A stretch of DNA of 6,207 nt, taken from positions 1 through 6,207 of the forward strand of contig CAJKFC010000103.1 in NCBI GenBank assembly GCA_905199135.1. The letters are read 5' to 3'. The notes below the pieces were generated by a model. It saw only the letters and a program-made list of their open reading frames with translations. It had not been told where the DNA came from and did no database searches. The stretch's first letter is position 1. Each line of letters starts with the position of its first letter. The DNA comes from an uncultured Eubacteriales bacterium (GTDB taxonomy: Bacteria > Bacillota > Clostridia > Oscillospirales > Butyricicoccaceae). Shown piece by piece: positions 1 to 5,525 of the stretch. The translations under genes were made by a program, and so were the position numbers.

Positions 1-81
1 CGAATGGGGACCCCGGAGAATTGAACAGGGCACGCCGACACCCGTCGGCGGTCGAGCCCCGGCTCTCCGTTTTCCCCACTC
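1..81. other. Non-coding left edge with a GC-rich hairpin
   Basis: No reading frame of useful length covers this stretch. It contains a perfect 7-bp stem at 33-39/44-50 (CGCCGAC / GTCGGCG) with the loop ACCC, and a second, imperfect pairing of CGGAGA (14-19) with TCTCCG (64-69). These enclose one another and look a little like a small folded RNA, but no tRNA arms or anticodon loop can be built on either strand. Bases 65-81 already match the left flank of the second repeat copy at 3694-3710, so the right part probably belongs to the repeat family. Confidence 0.4.
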
Positions 82-108
82 GTAGGGAACGACCTTTGTG
101 TCGTTCCG
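65..108 (+). repeat. Repeat left-end block, copy 1
   Basis: This block of about 44 bases recurs at 3694-3736 with three substitutions and one single-base gap. It runs from CTCCGTTTTCC through GTAGGGAACG to a perfect 8-bp hairpin GGAACGAC (86-93) / GTCGTTCC (100-107). The recurrence at a second, unrelated intergenic site 3.6 kb away marks it as a dispersed repeat. The family is not one I can name. Confidence 0.75.
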
Positions 109-441
109 AACGGCGATGAGTATCGCCGTCCGAGCAGAGCGAGTATTAAATACTGTGGGGTCCCCATTGTGCCTGAACAATGGGGTGAAATAACGACCTT
201 TGTGTCGTTCCGAACGGCGATGAGTATCGCCGTTTGAACAAAGCAGATATCGAATACGGCCGTAGTTTCCGTTGTGTCTGAACAATGGGAAGAAAGACCA
301 CCGCGTGGCATTCCGTTGGGCTCAAATCAAGGAGCAGCCCCGTGGAAAGGAGCAGCCAGACCGCCGATAAGTGCGCTTTTTAATCTTTCGGGGTGTGATG
401 GTATTTGCCGCCGGCGGAACGGCCTTTTTGCCGTTCCCTAC
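82..441. repeat. Long intergenic element with 10-bp terminal inverted repeats
   Basis: The element begins with GTAGGGAACG (82-91) and ends with the exact reverse complement CGTTCCCTAC (432-441). Each terminal repeat belongs to a perfect 8-bp hairpin: 86-93/100-107 at the left, and GGAACGGC / GCCGTTCC at 416-423/430-437 on the right. The inner part carries the tandem duplication described separately. A 99-codon reading frame (274-573) crosses the right half and runs beyond it. It has no ribosome binding site and no recognisable domain, so I do not treat it as a gene. The ends begin and finish with TA one base in from the edge, which could be a duplicated TA target. The structure suggests a MITE-like, non-autonomous element, but no transposase is present here. 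Confidence 0.6.
88..296 (+). repeat. Imperfect tandem duplication, two units of about 104 bases
   Basis: Unit 1 (88-191) and unit 2 (192-296) start with 42 identical bases (88-129 and 192-233). They then diverge, and become similar again around TGAACAATGGG (174-184 and 279-289) after a one-base offset. Each unit contains the hairpin GTCGTTCC-type stem followed by CGGCGAT / ATCGCCG (111-117/122-128 in unit 1). Unit 1 also has a perfect 9-bp stem CCCCATTGT / ACAATGGGG (162-170/177-185); the matching stem in unit 2 is partly decayed. Confidence 0.8.
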
Positions 442-494
442 GGGGTGCAAAACAACAGACTGCGCCTGTTTCTCCCCTGCCGAAAAATTTTTTC

Positions 495-519
495 AAAAAA
501 TCCCACCCGTAGGGTGGGA
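495..519 (-). terminator. Minus-strand terminator-like hairpin
   Basis: TCCCACCC (501-508) pairs perfectly with GGGTGGGA (512-519) around a three-base loop. Read on the minus strand, the stem is followed by TTTTTT (bases 495-500), the shape of a Rho-independent terminator. On the plus strand only AAACAAAACC follows, so it would not terminate rightward transcription. No minus-strand gene ends here, so its role would be to stop leftward transcription coming out of the metN region. Confidence 0.45.
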
Positions 520-553
520 AAACAAAACCTCGAAACTTTTTTCATTTTTCCCC

Positions 554-582
554 TTGACATCGGGGGAAAATGAGTATATAAT
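554..582 (+). promoter_or_regulatory. Sigma-A promoter of the T-box/metNIQ operon
   Basis: Perfect -35 TTGACA (554-559) and perfect -10 TATAAT (577-582) are separated by 17 bases. Transcription would start near 589, just before the T-box stem I (606 onward). A matching strong promoter is expected in front of a leader that regulates by premature termination. Confidence 0.92.
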
Positions 583-810
583 CTGCCCATAACCGAAAAC
601 GACAAAAGCTGAGAAGAGAAGAGTAAGCTCTTGAGCGTCGTACAGAGAGCCCGGCAAGGTGAGAGCGGGAGGACAGCGACAGAGCCGAACATGGTCTCGG
701 AGCTTCGTACCGAGCAGTGCGCACTGTGAGATTACGACGGGTTTGCCCGTTACAGCAATAGGGTATAAGCATTTTTGCCGTACCCGACGAGGTCTTTTTC
801 GTGAGGAAAA

Positions 811-842
811 GGCGAAAAAAGGTGGTAACACGGAGCTTTGCC
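811..842 (+). promoter_or_regulatory. T-box antiterminator
   Basis: GGCGAA (811-816) can pair with TTTGCC (837-842), with one G-U pair, enclosing the T-box core that binds the tRNA acceptor end. Bases 841-842 are also the first two bases of the terminator stem, so the two structures exclude each other. This is the switch itself. Confidence 0.7.
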
Positions 843-877
843 CCGTCCTTTGCACAAAGCAGAGGACGGGGTTTTTT
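841..877 (+). terminator. T-box leader terminator
   Basis: CCCCGTCCT (841-849) pairs perfectly with AGGACGGGG (863-871), followed by TTTTTT (872-877). This 9-bp GC-rich stem lies between the T-box core and the metN ribosome binding site, and would stop transcription when charged tRNA-Met is plentiful. Confidence 0.93.
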
Positions 878-904
878 GTTGTTCTTTCGGAGAAAAGAGG
901 TACT

Positions 905-1579
905 ATGATAGAGATAAGCAATCTGAAAAAGAGCTTTTACGGCTCGAACGAAGTGAAAGCTTTGGACGGCGTAAGCCTCCGTGTGGAAAAAGGCGAGATT
1001 TTCGGCATCATGGGACGCTCGGGCGCAGGCAAAACCACCCTTTTGCGTATCCTCTCCCTTTTGGAGAGGGCAGACGAGGGAGAAATCTCCATCTGCGGCG
1101 AAAAATGCGCCGATTGTTCCCCAAAACAGGCGGAAAAAATACGCAAAAGCATAGGTGTGGCAGGTCAGAGCTGTCAGCTTTTTATGCAGAAAACAATCGA
1201 GAAAAATGTGGCGTTTCCCCTGGAAATTGCCAAAATCCCCAAAAACAGACGGGCGGAGATAACCGAAAATCTTTTGAAAAGCGTCGGTCTTTGGGAAAAA
1301 CGAAAGGACTACCCTGCGTCTCTCTCGGGCGGTCAGAGACAGAGGGCGGCGCTGGCAAGGGCTTTGGCTCTCTCACCCGAAGTCCTGCTTTTGGATGAGC
1401 CCACATCGGCTCTCGACAGAGACACCGCCTTTGAGATGGTGGAGCTTTTGAAGAGCATAAACCGCGAGAAAAATGTCACCATGGTGGTCATAAGCCACGA
1501 CGAAAATGTAGTCAGGAACCTCTGCGGACGGGTGGTTTTCATGGAAAAAGGAAAGATACGGGAAAGGAGAGCTGTGTGA
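905..1579 (+). CDS. metN: Methionine ABC transporter ATPase MetN, short form without NIL domain
   Basis: This 224-residue ATP-hydrolysing subunit would power methionine uptake with MetI and MetQ. Visible motifs: Walker A GRSGAGKTT (37-45), Q-loop glutamine Q88, ABC signature LSGGQRQR (140-147), Walker B VLLLDEP with D164/E165 (160-166), D-loop SALD (168-171) and switch histidine H198. Family MetN proteins are usually about 340 residues and carry a C-terminal ACT-like NIL domain that binds methionine and inhibits transport. Here the protein stops right after the ATPase core, with an intact reading frame. The start is the ATG after GAGG (897-900). The frame stays open upstream to 659, but that part lies inside the T-box leader and terminator and cannot be coding. 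Assignment to methionine rests on metI, metQ and the Met T-box; the ATPase alone would be ambiguous. Confidence 0.9.
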   Translation: MIEISNLKKSFYGSNEVKALDGVSLRVEKGEIFGIMGRSGAGKTTLLRILSLLERADEGEISICGEKCADCSPKQAEKIRKSIGVAGQSCQLFMQKTIEKNVAFPLEIAKIPKNRRAEITENLLKSVGLWEKRKDYPASLSGGQRQRAALARALALSPEVLLLDEPTSALDRDTAFEMVELLKSINREKNVTMVVISHDENVVRNLCGRVVFMEKGKIRERRAV

Positions 1580-2232
1580 TGGAGTACGGGGCGATTTTGC
1601 TCAAAGGTCTTTGGGAGACCGTCTATATGACGGCGCTCTCCGCCCTTTTGGCCTACGCTTTGGGGCTGCCCATAGGGGTGCTGCTCTACACCTCCGGAGA
1701 AAAGGGTCTCGCTCCCCGTCCGATTTTACACGGCGTACTGGATAAAACTGTAAACATAATAAGGGCTGTGCCCTTCACCATTCTCATGCTGCTGCTCATG
1801 CCTGTATCGAGCTTTGTGACGGGCAGCTCCATAGGCCCTTCGTCGGCGGTGCTGTCGCTGGTCATCGGCTCTGCCCCCCTTGTGGGACGAATGTGCGAGA
1901 GCTCCTTTGACGAGCTGGACAAAGGCGTCATCGAGACGGCGGTGCTGTCGTCGGCAACCCCCTTTCAGGTGGTGACAAAGGTGCTCATCTCCGAGAGCCT
2001 GCCCTCTTTGGTCAGGGGATTTTCGGTGATAAGCGTCACCCTTTTGGGATACTCCGCCATGGCGGGCGCCCTGGGCGCAGGAGGTCTGGGTGACATCGCC
2101 GTGAGATACGGAATGCACAGATACAACTACCCCGTCATGCTGGCGACCGTGGCTGTAATCGTGGTGTTGGTTCAGCTGATACAAAAATACCTCTCTCTTC
2201 TTGCCGAAAAAATCGACAAAAGAAAGATTTAA
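1579..2232 (+). CDS. metI: Methionine ABC transporter permease MetI
   Basis: This 217-residue integral membrane subunit matches the usual length of MetI. About five membrane segments are visible (roughly 15-37, 58-80, 86-104, 148-168 and 186-208). The coupling (EAA) loop, which docks on MetN, lies around 111-145 and includes GVIETAVLSSATPFQ. The family-typical IRAVPFTILM (61-70) and GYSAMAGALGAGGLGDIAVRYG (starting at 157) are both present. The ATG at 1579 shares its A with the metN TGA stop, so the two are translationally coupled. AAAGGAG (1563-1569) lies nine bases upstream. A GTG at 1576, directly before, is an equally placed alternative that would add one residue. Confidence 0.94.
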   Translation: MEYGAILLKGLWETVYMTALSALLAYALGLPIGVLLYTSGEKGLAPRPILHGVLDKTVNIIRAVPFTILMLLLMPVSSFVTGSSIGPSSAVLSLVIGSAPLVGRMCESSFDELDKGVIETAVLSSATPFQVVTKVLISESLPSLVRGFSVISVTLLGYSAMAGALGAGGLGDIAVRYGMHRYNYPVMLATVAVIVVLVQLIQKYLSLLAEKIDKRKI

Positions 2233-2285
2233 AATAAACTAATTGTATAATTACTTTAAAATAATACTAAACGGAGAATAAAAAC

Positions 2286-3074
2286 ATGAAAAAGATACTT
2301 ACTTTTGCCCTTGTGCTTGCCCTTGCATTTTGCCTTACGGCCTGCGATAAAAAAGACGAAACGGTAAAAATCGGCGCCTCCCCCGCTCCCCATGCCGAGA
2401 TTTTGGAAGTGATAAAGCCCCTTTTGGAAAAAGAGGGAGTGGGCATCGAGATAGTTGAGTTCACCGACTACACTGTGCAGAACAAGGCCCTTTCCTCGGG
2501 GGATGTATATGCCAACTTTTTCCAGCACACACCCTATCTTGAAAGCTACAACGAGAACAGCGGCGACGACCTTGTGGCTGCCGTAAAGGTGCATTTTGAG
2601 CCCATGGGCGTGTATTCCGAAAGCGTGGACAGCATAGAAAATCTCCCCGAAAACGCCAAGGTGGCAATTCCCAACGACGAGACCAACGAGAGAAGAGCTC
2701 TGGAGCTTTTGGAAAGCCTGGGACTCATCACCCTTAAAAACGACAAGTCCGACCTTACAGCCGTAGGCGAAAACTACAAGAACATCGAGATAGTTGAGCT
2801 TGCCGCCGAGCAGATACCGAGAGGTCTTGCCGATGTGGACATAGCTGTGGTAAACGGCAACTACGCCGTGTCGGCAGGTATTCTGGATAATGCTCTGACC
2901 TATGAGAGCGCAGACTCCAAGGCCGCCGACACCTTCGCAAATGTCCTGGCCGTGAGAAACGAGGACAAGGACAGCGAAATCACCGCCAAAATAGCCGAGG
3001 CGCTCACCTCAAAAGAGGTCAAGGACTTTTTGGAGGAAAAGTACGCAGGCCAGTGCATAGCTGTATTTGAATAA
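2286..3074 (+). CDS. metQ: Methionine-binding lipoprotein MetQ (NlpA family)
   Basis: This 262-residue substrate-binding protein of the importer would be anchored outside the cell membrane. The N-terminus is a lipoprotein signal: two lysines, a hydrophobic core, then lipobox LTAC with the lipidated Cys at position 20. Family hallmarks follow: FFQHTPYL (78-85), PNDETNERRALELL (129-142) and DIAVVNGNYA (185-194), which line the ligand pocket in NlpA/MetQ proteins. GGAG (2273-2276) lies nine bases before the ATG. The gap of 53 bases from metI is AT-rich and has no terminator, so metQ is probably co-transcribed. A TATAAT occurs at 2246-2251, but it has no matching -35 box. Methionine as ligand follows from the family and the Met T-box; D-methionine or short methionine derivatives are also possible. 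Confidence 0.94.
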   Translation: MKKILTFALVLALAFCLTACDKKDETVKIGASPAPHAEILEVIKPLLEKEGVGIEIVEFTDYTVQNKALSSGDVYANFFQHTPYLESYNENSGDDLVAAVKVHFEPMGVYSESVDSIENLPENAKVAIPNDETNERRALELLESLGLITLKNDKSDLTAVGENYKNIEIVELAAEQIPRGLADVDIAVVNGNYAVSAGILDNALTYESADSKAADTFANVLAVRNEDKDSEITAKIAEALTSKEVKDFLEEKYAGQCIAVFE

Positions 3075-3078
3075 AAAA

Positions 3079-3102
3079 TAAAAGCGGCGAAAGCCGCTTT
3101 TA
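3079..3102. terminator. Bidirectional terminator between metQ and the facing gene
   Basis: AAAGCGGC (3081-3088) pairs with GCCGCTTT (3093-3100) around a GAAA tetraloop, and the outer TA/TA pairs extend the stem to 3079-3102. A-rich sequence precedes it and T-rich sequence follows, so it can act in both directions. It begins four bases after the metQ stop and lies three bases beyond the stop of the minus-strand gene. Confidence 0.88.
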
Positions 3103-3105
3103 TGT

Positions 3106-3507
3106 CTAATACTCTCTTTTTTTGATAATGAACCTTATAAATGATACGGCGGCGGTAAACAGGGAGATAAACAGGGCGGAAAACAGCACCGCCCCCGAAA
3201 AGGCTTCTCCTGAAAGTGAATGCTTTTCGATGTATATTACCGAAAGACCGAATACAAGGCGGCAGGCGAGATAGAGCGTCACTCCTGCAAGGGCGCACAA
3301 AAGGGGCGTTTTGTAAGATGAAAAATCCCTTTTAAGGGAGGTGTTCATGGCTGCGAGTGACAGAAAGAGCAGGATATAGTTTGCCCCGTCATAGGGTGTG
3401 TTCAGTTCCCTTGAAAACAGGGTGAACAGGGCGAAAGCGGCGGCGAGAGCCGTGATAAGAACGGCGAATAGCTTTATAAAAATATGAAGATCAAGTCTTT
3501 TTTCCAT
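3106..3507 (-). CDS. Small membrane protein of unknown function
   Basis: I do not recognise this protein. From the ATG at 3507 it has 133 residues with four likely membrane helices (about 10-31, 39-55, 68-88 and 104-128). It starts MEKRLDLH and ends in the basic tail IKKREY, so both ends probably face the cytoplasm. The start is fixed by AAGGAG seven bases upstream. The frame is open 19 codons further (to 3564), but that part overlaps the -35 and -10 boxes of the gene's own promoter and is not coding. It is transcribed alone, converging on metQ and sharing its terminator. Nothing in the sequence suggests a catalytic role. Confidence 0.82.
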   Translation of the reverse strand: MEKRLDLHIFIKLFAVLITALAAAFALFTLFSRELNTPYDGANYILLFLSLAAMNTSLKRDFSSYKTPLLCALAGVTLYLACRLVFGLSVIYIEKHSLSGEAFSGAVLFSALFISLFTAAVSFIRFIIKKREY

Positions 3508-3535
3508 GTCTGTTCTCCTTTCGTTTCTTGGTGCA

Positions 3536-3564
3536 AATATATCATCAAAAGGGAAAACTGTCAA
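3536..3564 (-). promoter_or_regulatory. Sigma-A promoter of the small membrane protein gene
   Basis: On the minus strand, TTGACA (3564-3559) and TATATT (3541-3536) are separated by exactly 17 bases. The ATG follows about 29 bases after the -10 box, with a good ribosome binding site between. Confidence 0.85.
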
Positions 3565-3693
3565 CAGCCTGTGGAAACTTTTGTAAGGCTCGGAAACAGA
3601 AGGAAAAATATTTTATGCAAAACTGATGATTTTTGAGGAAATAAAACGGAACGGAATTTCAGTCGTTTTAGCCCCGCCGGTCAAGCCACGACG
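3565..3693. other. Intergenic stretch without recognisable features
   Basis: This lies between the promoter of the small membrane protein gene and the repeat block starting at 3694. No reading frame, RNA or clear hairpin is visible. GCCCCG at 3671-3676 also occurs at 56-61, just before the other repeat copy, but the bases in between do not align. Confidence 0.5.
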
Positions 3694-3736
3694 CTCCGTT
3701 TTCCTCACTTGTAGGGAACGACCGTGTGTCGTTCCG
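3694..3736 (+). repeat. Repeat left-end block, copy 2
   Basis: This block matches 65-108 with three substitutions and one gap. It includes the perfect 8-bp stem GGAACGAC (3715-3722) / GTCGTTCC (3728-3735). It lies downstream of the M42 peptidase gene in relation to that gene's direction. Confidence 0.75.
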
Positions 3737-3790
3737 TCTGGATTGTGGGTTGATTGAGTTCTGCGGAACGGCATGACAGCCGTTCCCTAC
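3711..3790. repeat. 80-bp short element with the same terminal inverted repeats
   Basis: The element starts with GTAGGGAACG (3711-3720) and ends with its exact reverse complement CGTTCCCTAC (3781-3790). Internally it is two hairpins back to back: 3715-3722/3728-3735 and GGAACGGC (3765-3772) / GCCGTTCC (3779-3786), separated by 29 bases. The ends match those of the 360-bp element at 82-441, so this looks like the minimal member of the same family. On the minus strand it follows the peptidase stop by 22 bases. The hairpins have no T-run, so they are poor intrinsic terminators, although they could still stabilise the 3' end of that mRNA. Confidence 0.65.
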
Positions 3791-3812
3791 GGGTGCGTGG
3801 TGCAATTTTAAA

Positions 3813-4871
3813 TCAGATGTTGAGGAACTCAAATTCTTCCTTGGTATCAAGGGCGAGAATGAACTCCTTGAGGAGATTCTTTGCCCCCTCCAGCTCGGTA
3901 AGGTCGATAACTTCAACGGGGGAATGGGCGTAACGGGACGGCACCGAGATAACCCCCGACGGGATACCTGCCTGACCGAATGCGCCCGCATCTGTGCCTA
4001 TACCCGGGAAAACCTCGGGCTGATACTGTATGCCTGCCTTTTCGGCGCACTTTATCAGCTTGTTGCGCACAGGTACGCTGGCGATAAGGCTGAAGTCCAT
4101 TATCTTTATGCCGACACCCTTGCCGAGGAAGAGGGATTTGTCCATGACATTTTCCGTGGTGTCGCTGACGGCAGTTGTGTCGACGGCAAGAGCGACATCG
4201 GGATTGACTGCGGAGATAGCCACCTTTGCACCCCTGAGGCCGACTTCTTCCTGTGTGGAGAAGATGAAGTAGACATCGCCGTGAACCTTGGAGAAATCTG
4301 TCTCCGTAAGGGCCTTGATGAGAACGGCGCAGCCTGCCTTGTCGTCAAACGCCTTGCCCATCAGCTTGTTTACGCCGAACTGCTCGACCTCCGTTGCATA
4401 TGTGACATAGTCGCCGACCGAAATACCGAGCTCTGCCACATCTTCGGCGCTGTTTGCGCCGCAGTCGATGTAGAGCTCCGTGCCTCTGCGTACCTTATTG
4501 GGGTCGTCATATTTTCTCATATGGGCAGAGATATTGCCGATAACTCCTCTCAGGCACTTGCCGCTCTTTGTTCTGATGGTGACGCGCTGGCTCTTGAGAG
4601 TTCTGTCATCGTGGCCGCCGAGAAATTCAAATTTGAGAAGACCGTTGGGTTCGATTTTCTTTATAATGAAGCCGACTTCGTCGACATGGGCGGAGACAGC
4701 CATCTTGGGGCCTTCGAACGCGCCCTTTTTGTGGGCGATAACATTGCCGATGCCGTCTATACGGACATCGTCACACAGAGGTTTTATAAGTTCATAGATG
4801 TACTTTATTGCGTCGTGCTCAAAGCCGCAGGGACTTGGGCGAGAAGTGAGTTCTTTCAGCAATTCAATCAT
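3813..4871 (-). CDS. M42-family metallo-aminopeptidase
   Basis: This 352-residue cytoplasmic peptidase belongs to the M42 group (glutamyl aminopeptidase / TET-like / endoglucanase-M-like). M42 enzymes assemble into large hollow particles and remove N-terminal residues from short peptides using two metal ions. The expected residues are in place: H62 with D64 in AHVDEVG, the bridging Asp in FDDKAG (176-177), the catalytic and metal glutamates E208/E209 in TQEEVG, D231 in AVDTT, and H316 in YAHSPVE. The length is normal and the frame intact. The start has GGAGG five bases upstream. The substrate preference (Glu/Asp, Lys or Leu) cannot be read from the sequence. Many annotations call this family cellulase or endoglucanase M; the motifs point to peptidase. 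A long open frame on the opposite strand is a codon-bias shadow. Confidence 0.94.
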   Translation of the reverse strand: MIELLKELTSRPSPCGFEHDAIKYIYELIKPLCDDVRIDGIGNVIAHKKGAFEGPKMAVSAHVDEVGFIIKKIEPNGLLKFEFLGGHDDRTLKSQRVTIRTKSGKCLRGVIGNISAHMRKYDDPNKVRRGTELYIDCGANSAEDVAELGISVGDYVTYATEVEQFGVNKLMGKAFDDKAGCAVLIKALTETDFSKVHGDVYFIFSTQEEVGLRGAKVAISAVNPDVALAVDTTAVSDTTENVMDKSLFLGKGVGIKIMDFSLIASVPVRNKLIKCAEKAGIQYQPEVFPGIGTDAGAFGQAGIPSGVISVPSRYAHSPVEVIDLTELEGAKNLLKEFILALDTKEEFEFLNI

Positions 4872-4888
4872 AGTTACCTCCCGAAAAT

Positions 4889-4917
4889 ATATTATTATAT
4901 CATGTATTGTACATCAA
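4889..4917 (-). promoter_or_regulatory. Possible promoter of the M42 peptidase gene
   Basis: On the minus strand, TTGATG (4917-4912) and TAATAT (4894-4889) are 17 bases apart, each matching four of six consensus bases. A better -10, TATAAT, lies at 4899-4894 but has no -35 at the right distance. Either choice gives a very short leader before GGAGG, so the exact start is uncertain. Confidence 0.4.
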
Positions 4918-4997
4918 CTTGGGTGTAATTGCAATATTATATTGTGTGGCAGAGGGGCTGCGGAATATGAAAACACTCGCCGCTGGTAAGGTCAGAA

Positions 4998-5026
4998 ACA
5001 AAAAGACCTGCTCAGGCAGGTCTTTT
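4998..5026 (-). terminator. Terminator overlapping the 3' end of the membrane-anchored protein gene
   Basis: AAAAGACCTGC (5001-5011) pairs perfectly over 11 bp with GCAGGTCTTTT (5016-5026) around the loop TCAG. On the minus strand it is followed by TTTTTGTTT-like sequence. The gene's TGA stop (5014-5012) is in the loop, so its last four codons form the 5' arm of the stem. Confidence 0.85.
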
Positions 5027-5497
5027 GTACATATCCGTAAGTTTTTCGAAAAAATCCGCCGGAACGGTTCCGCGGCTTGCCCATTTACGCTCATAGGCAC
5101 CATTCTTCCCGGTGTATTTTGTCACTATCACCGTCTTGAAATCGGTCTCGCCGGCGATCTCGGCGTCGGCCACATAATACCTGCTGTCTCCGTATACGAT
5201 GATGATGAAAGGGTGTCCCAAAGCCCTGTCGCTTTTAAGTAAGAGACCTTGGCTGCGGTAGTTTTTCATCATCTCCATCGCCGTCTCCTTAGAGGGGATC
5301 TCGGAGAGAGTGGGCTCTTTGAGAGGGGGCGCCGTGTTGAAATAGTACCCGCCCTTTTCCAGTGCGGAATCGGGTATCTCCCCGCCATCAAAGGAGATGG
5401 GATAGAAGCAATAGCAGACAAAGCCGCATATGACAAGGGCGAACAGAAGGTGTTTTACAAGGAGTTTTGTGAAATGCTTTTTCACAAGCTTAATCAT
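5012..5497 (-). CDS. Membrane-anchored protein of unknown function
   Basis: I do not recognise this protein. From the ATG at 5497 it is 161 residues. A basic N-terminus (KLVKKHFTKLLVKH) precedes one hydrophobic helix at about 17-32, followed by a soluble part of about 128 residues. By the positive-inside rule that part should lie outside the membrane. There is no lipobox and no clear cleavage site; C24, C28 and C30 lie in the helix. The soluble part has alternating strand-like stretches (FIIIVYGDSRYYVADAEI, TDFKTVIVTKYTG), which suggests a small beta-rich domain. The start is unclear: AAGGAG touches the ATG directly, and AAGGAGATGAT itself resembles a full Shine-Dalgarno sequence. The GTG at 5485-5483 (residue 5) may be the true start, giving 157 residues. 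The gene is monocistronic, with its own promoter and terminator, and diverges from the rRNA promoters. Confidence 0.78.
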   Translation of the reverse strand: MIKLVKKHFTKLLVKHLLFALVICGFVCYCFYPISFDGGEIPDSALEKGGYYFNTAPPLKEPTLSEIPSKETAMEMMKNYRSQGLLLKSDRALGHPFIIIVYGDSRYYVADAEIAGETDFKTVIVTKYTGKNGAYERKWASRGTVPADFFEKLTDMYKRPA

Positions 5498-5525
5498 CTC
5501 CTTTCAAAACCGATATTACAATTAA

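Larger units (their letters stand above)
589..877 (+). promoter_or_regulatory. T-box riboswitch leader, Met-specific (AUG specifier)
   Basis: The parts of a T-box are visible in order. The stem I base is AAGCTGAGA (606-614) with TCTC..AGCTT (695-705). An AGTA motif (622-625) faces GAA (687-689) across the specifier loop. AGAGAGC (644-650) and GGTGAGAGC (658-666) form the distal region. A hairpin ACGGG/CCCGT lies at 737-741/746-750, and GGGTA/TACCC at 761-765/781-785 resembles stem III. The T-box core is GGTGGTAACACGG (821-833). The triplet at 691-693 is ATG, placed nine bases before the end of the GGAG closing strand as in other T-boxes, which gives a methionine specifier. The T of TGGT in the core would pair with an A discriminator base, as expected for tRNA-Met. 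Uncharged tRNA-Met should favour read-through into metN. The leader fold is read by eye. Confidence 0.9.

Noticed and set aside
14..69. A possible tRNA at the left edge (CGGAGA / TCTCCG enclosing a hairpin)
   Set aside because: No anticodon arm, D arm or T arm with the conserved GTTCRA-type loop can be placed on either strand, and the acceptor pairing is only six bases.
274..573. A 99-codon plus-strand open frame in the left intergenic region
   Set aside because: It has no ribosome binding site, crosses the repeat's hairpins, ends inside the metN promoter, and encodes a low-complexity Pro/Gly/Arg-rich string with no domain. It is best explained as chance coding within a GC-rich repeat.
659..904. 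An N-terminal extension of MetN (82 codons)
   Set aside because: The frame is open by chance through the T-box stem I and the terminator. The ATPase fold starts at the ATG at 905, which has its own ribosome binding site.
493..921. A 142-codon minus-strand frame across the T-box region
   Set aside because: It overlaps the promoter, T-box and terminator, whose structures explain the sequence fully. The translation shows no domain.
2246..2251. A separate promoter for metQ
   Set aside because: TATAAT is present in the metI-metQ gap, but there is no -35-like hexamer 16-18 bases upstream, and the spacer is AT-rich enough to give such a match by chance.
3924..4928. A 334-codon open frame opposite the M42 peptidase gene
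   Set aside because: It is a mirror frame created by the peptidase's codon use. The peptidase has complete active-site motifs and a ribosome binding site, whereas the opposite frame has no recognisable domain.
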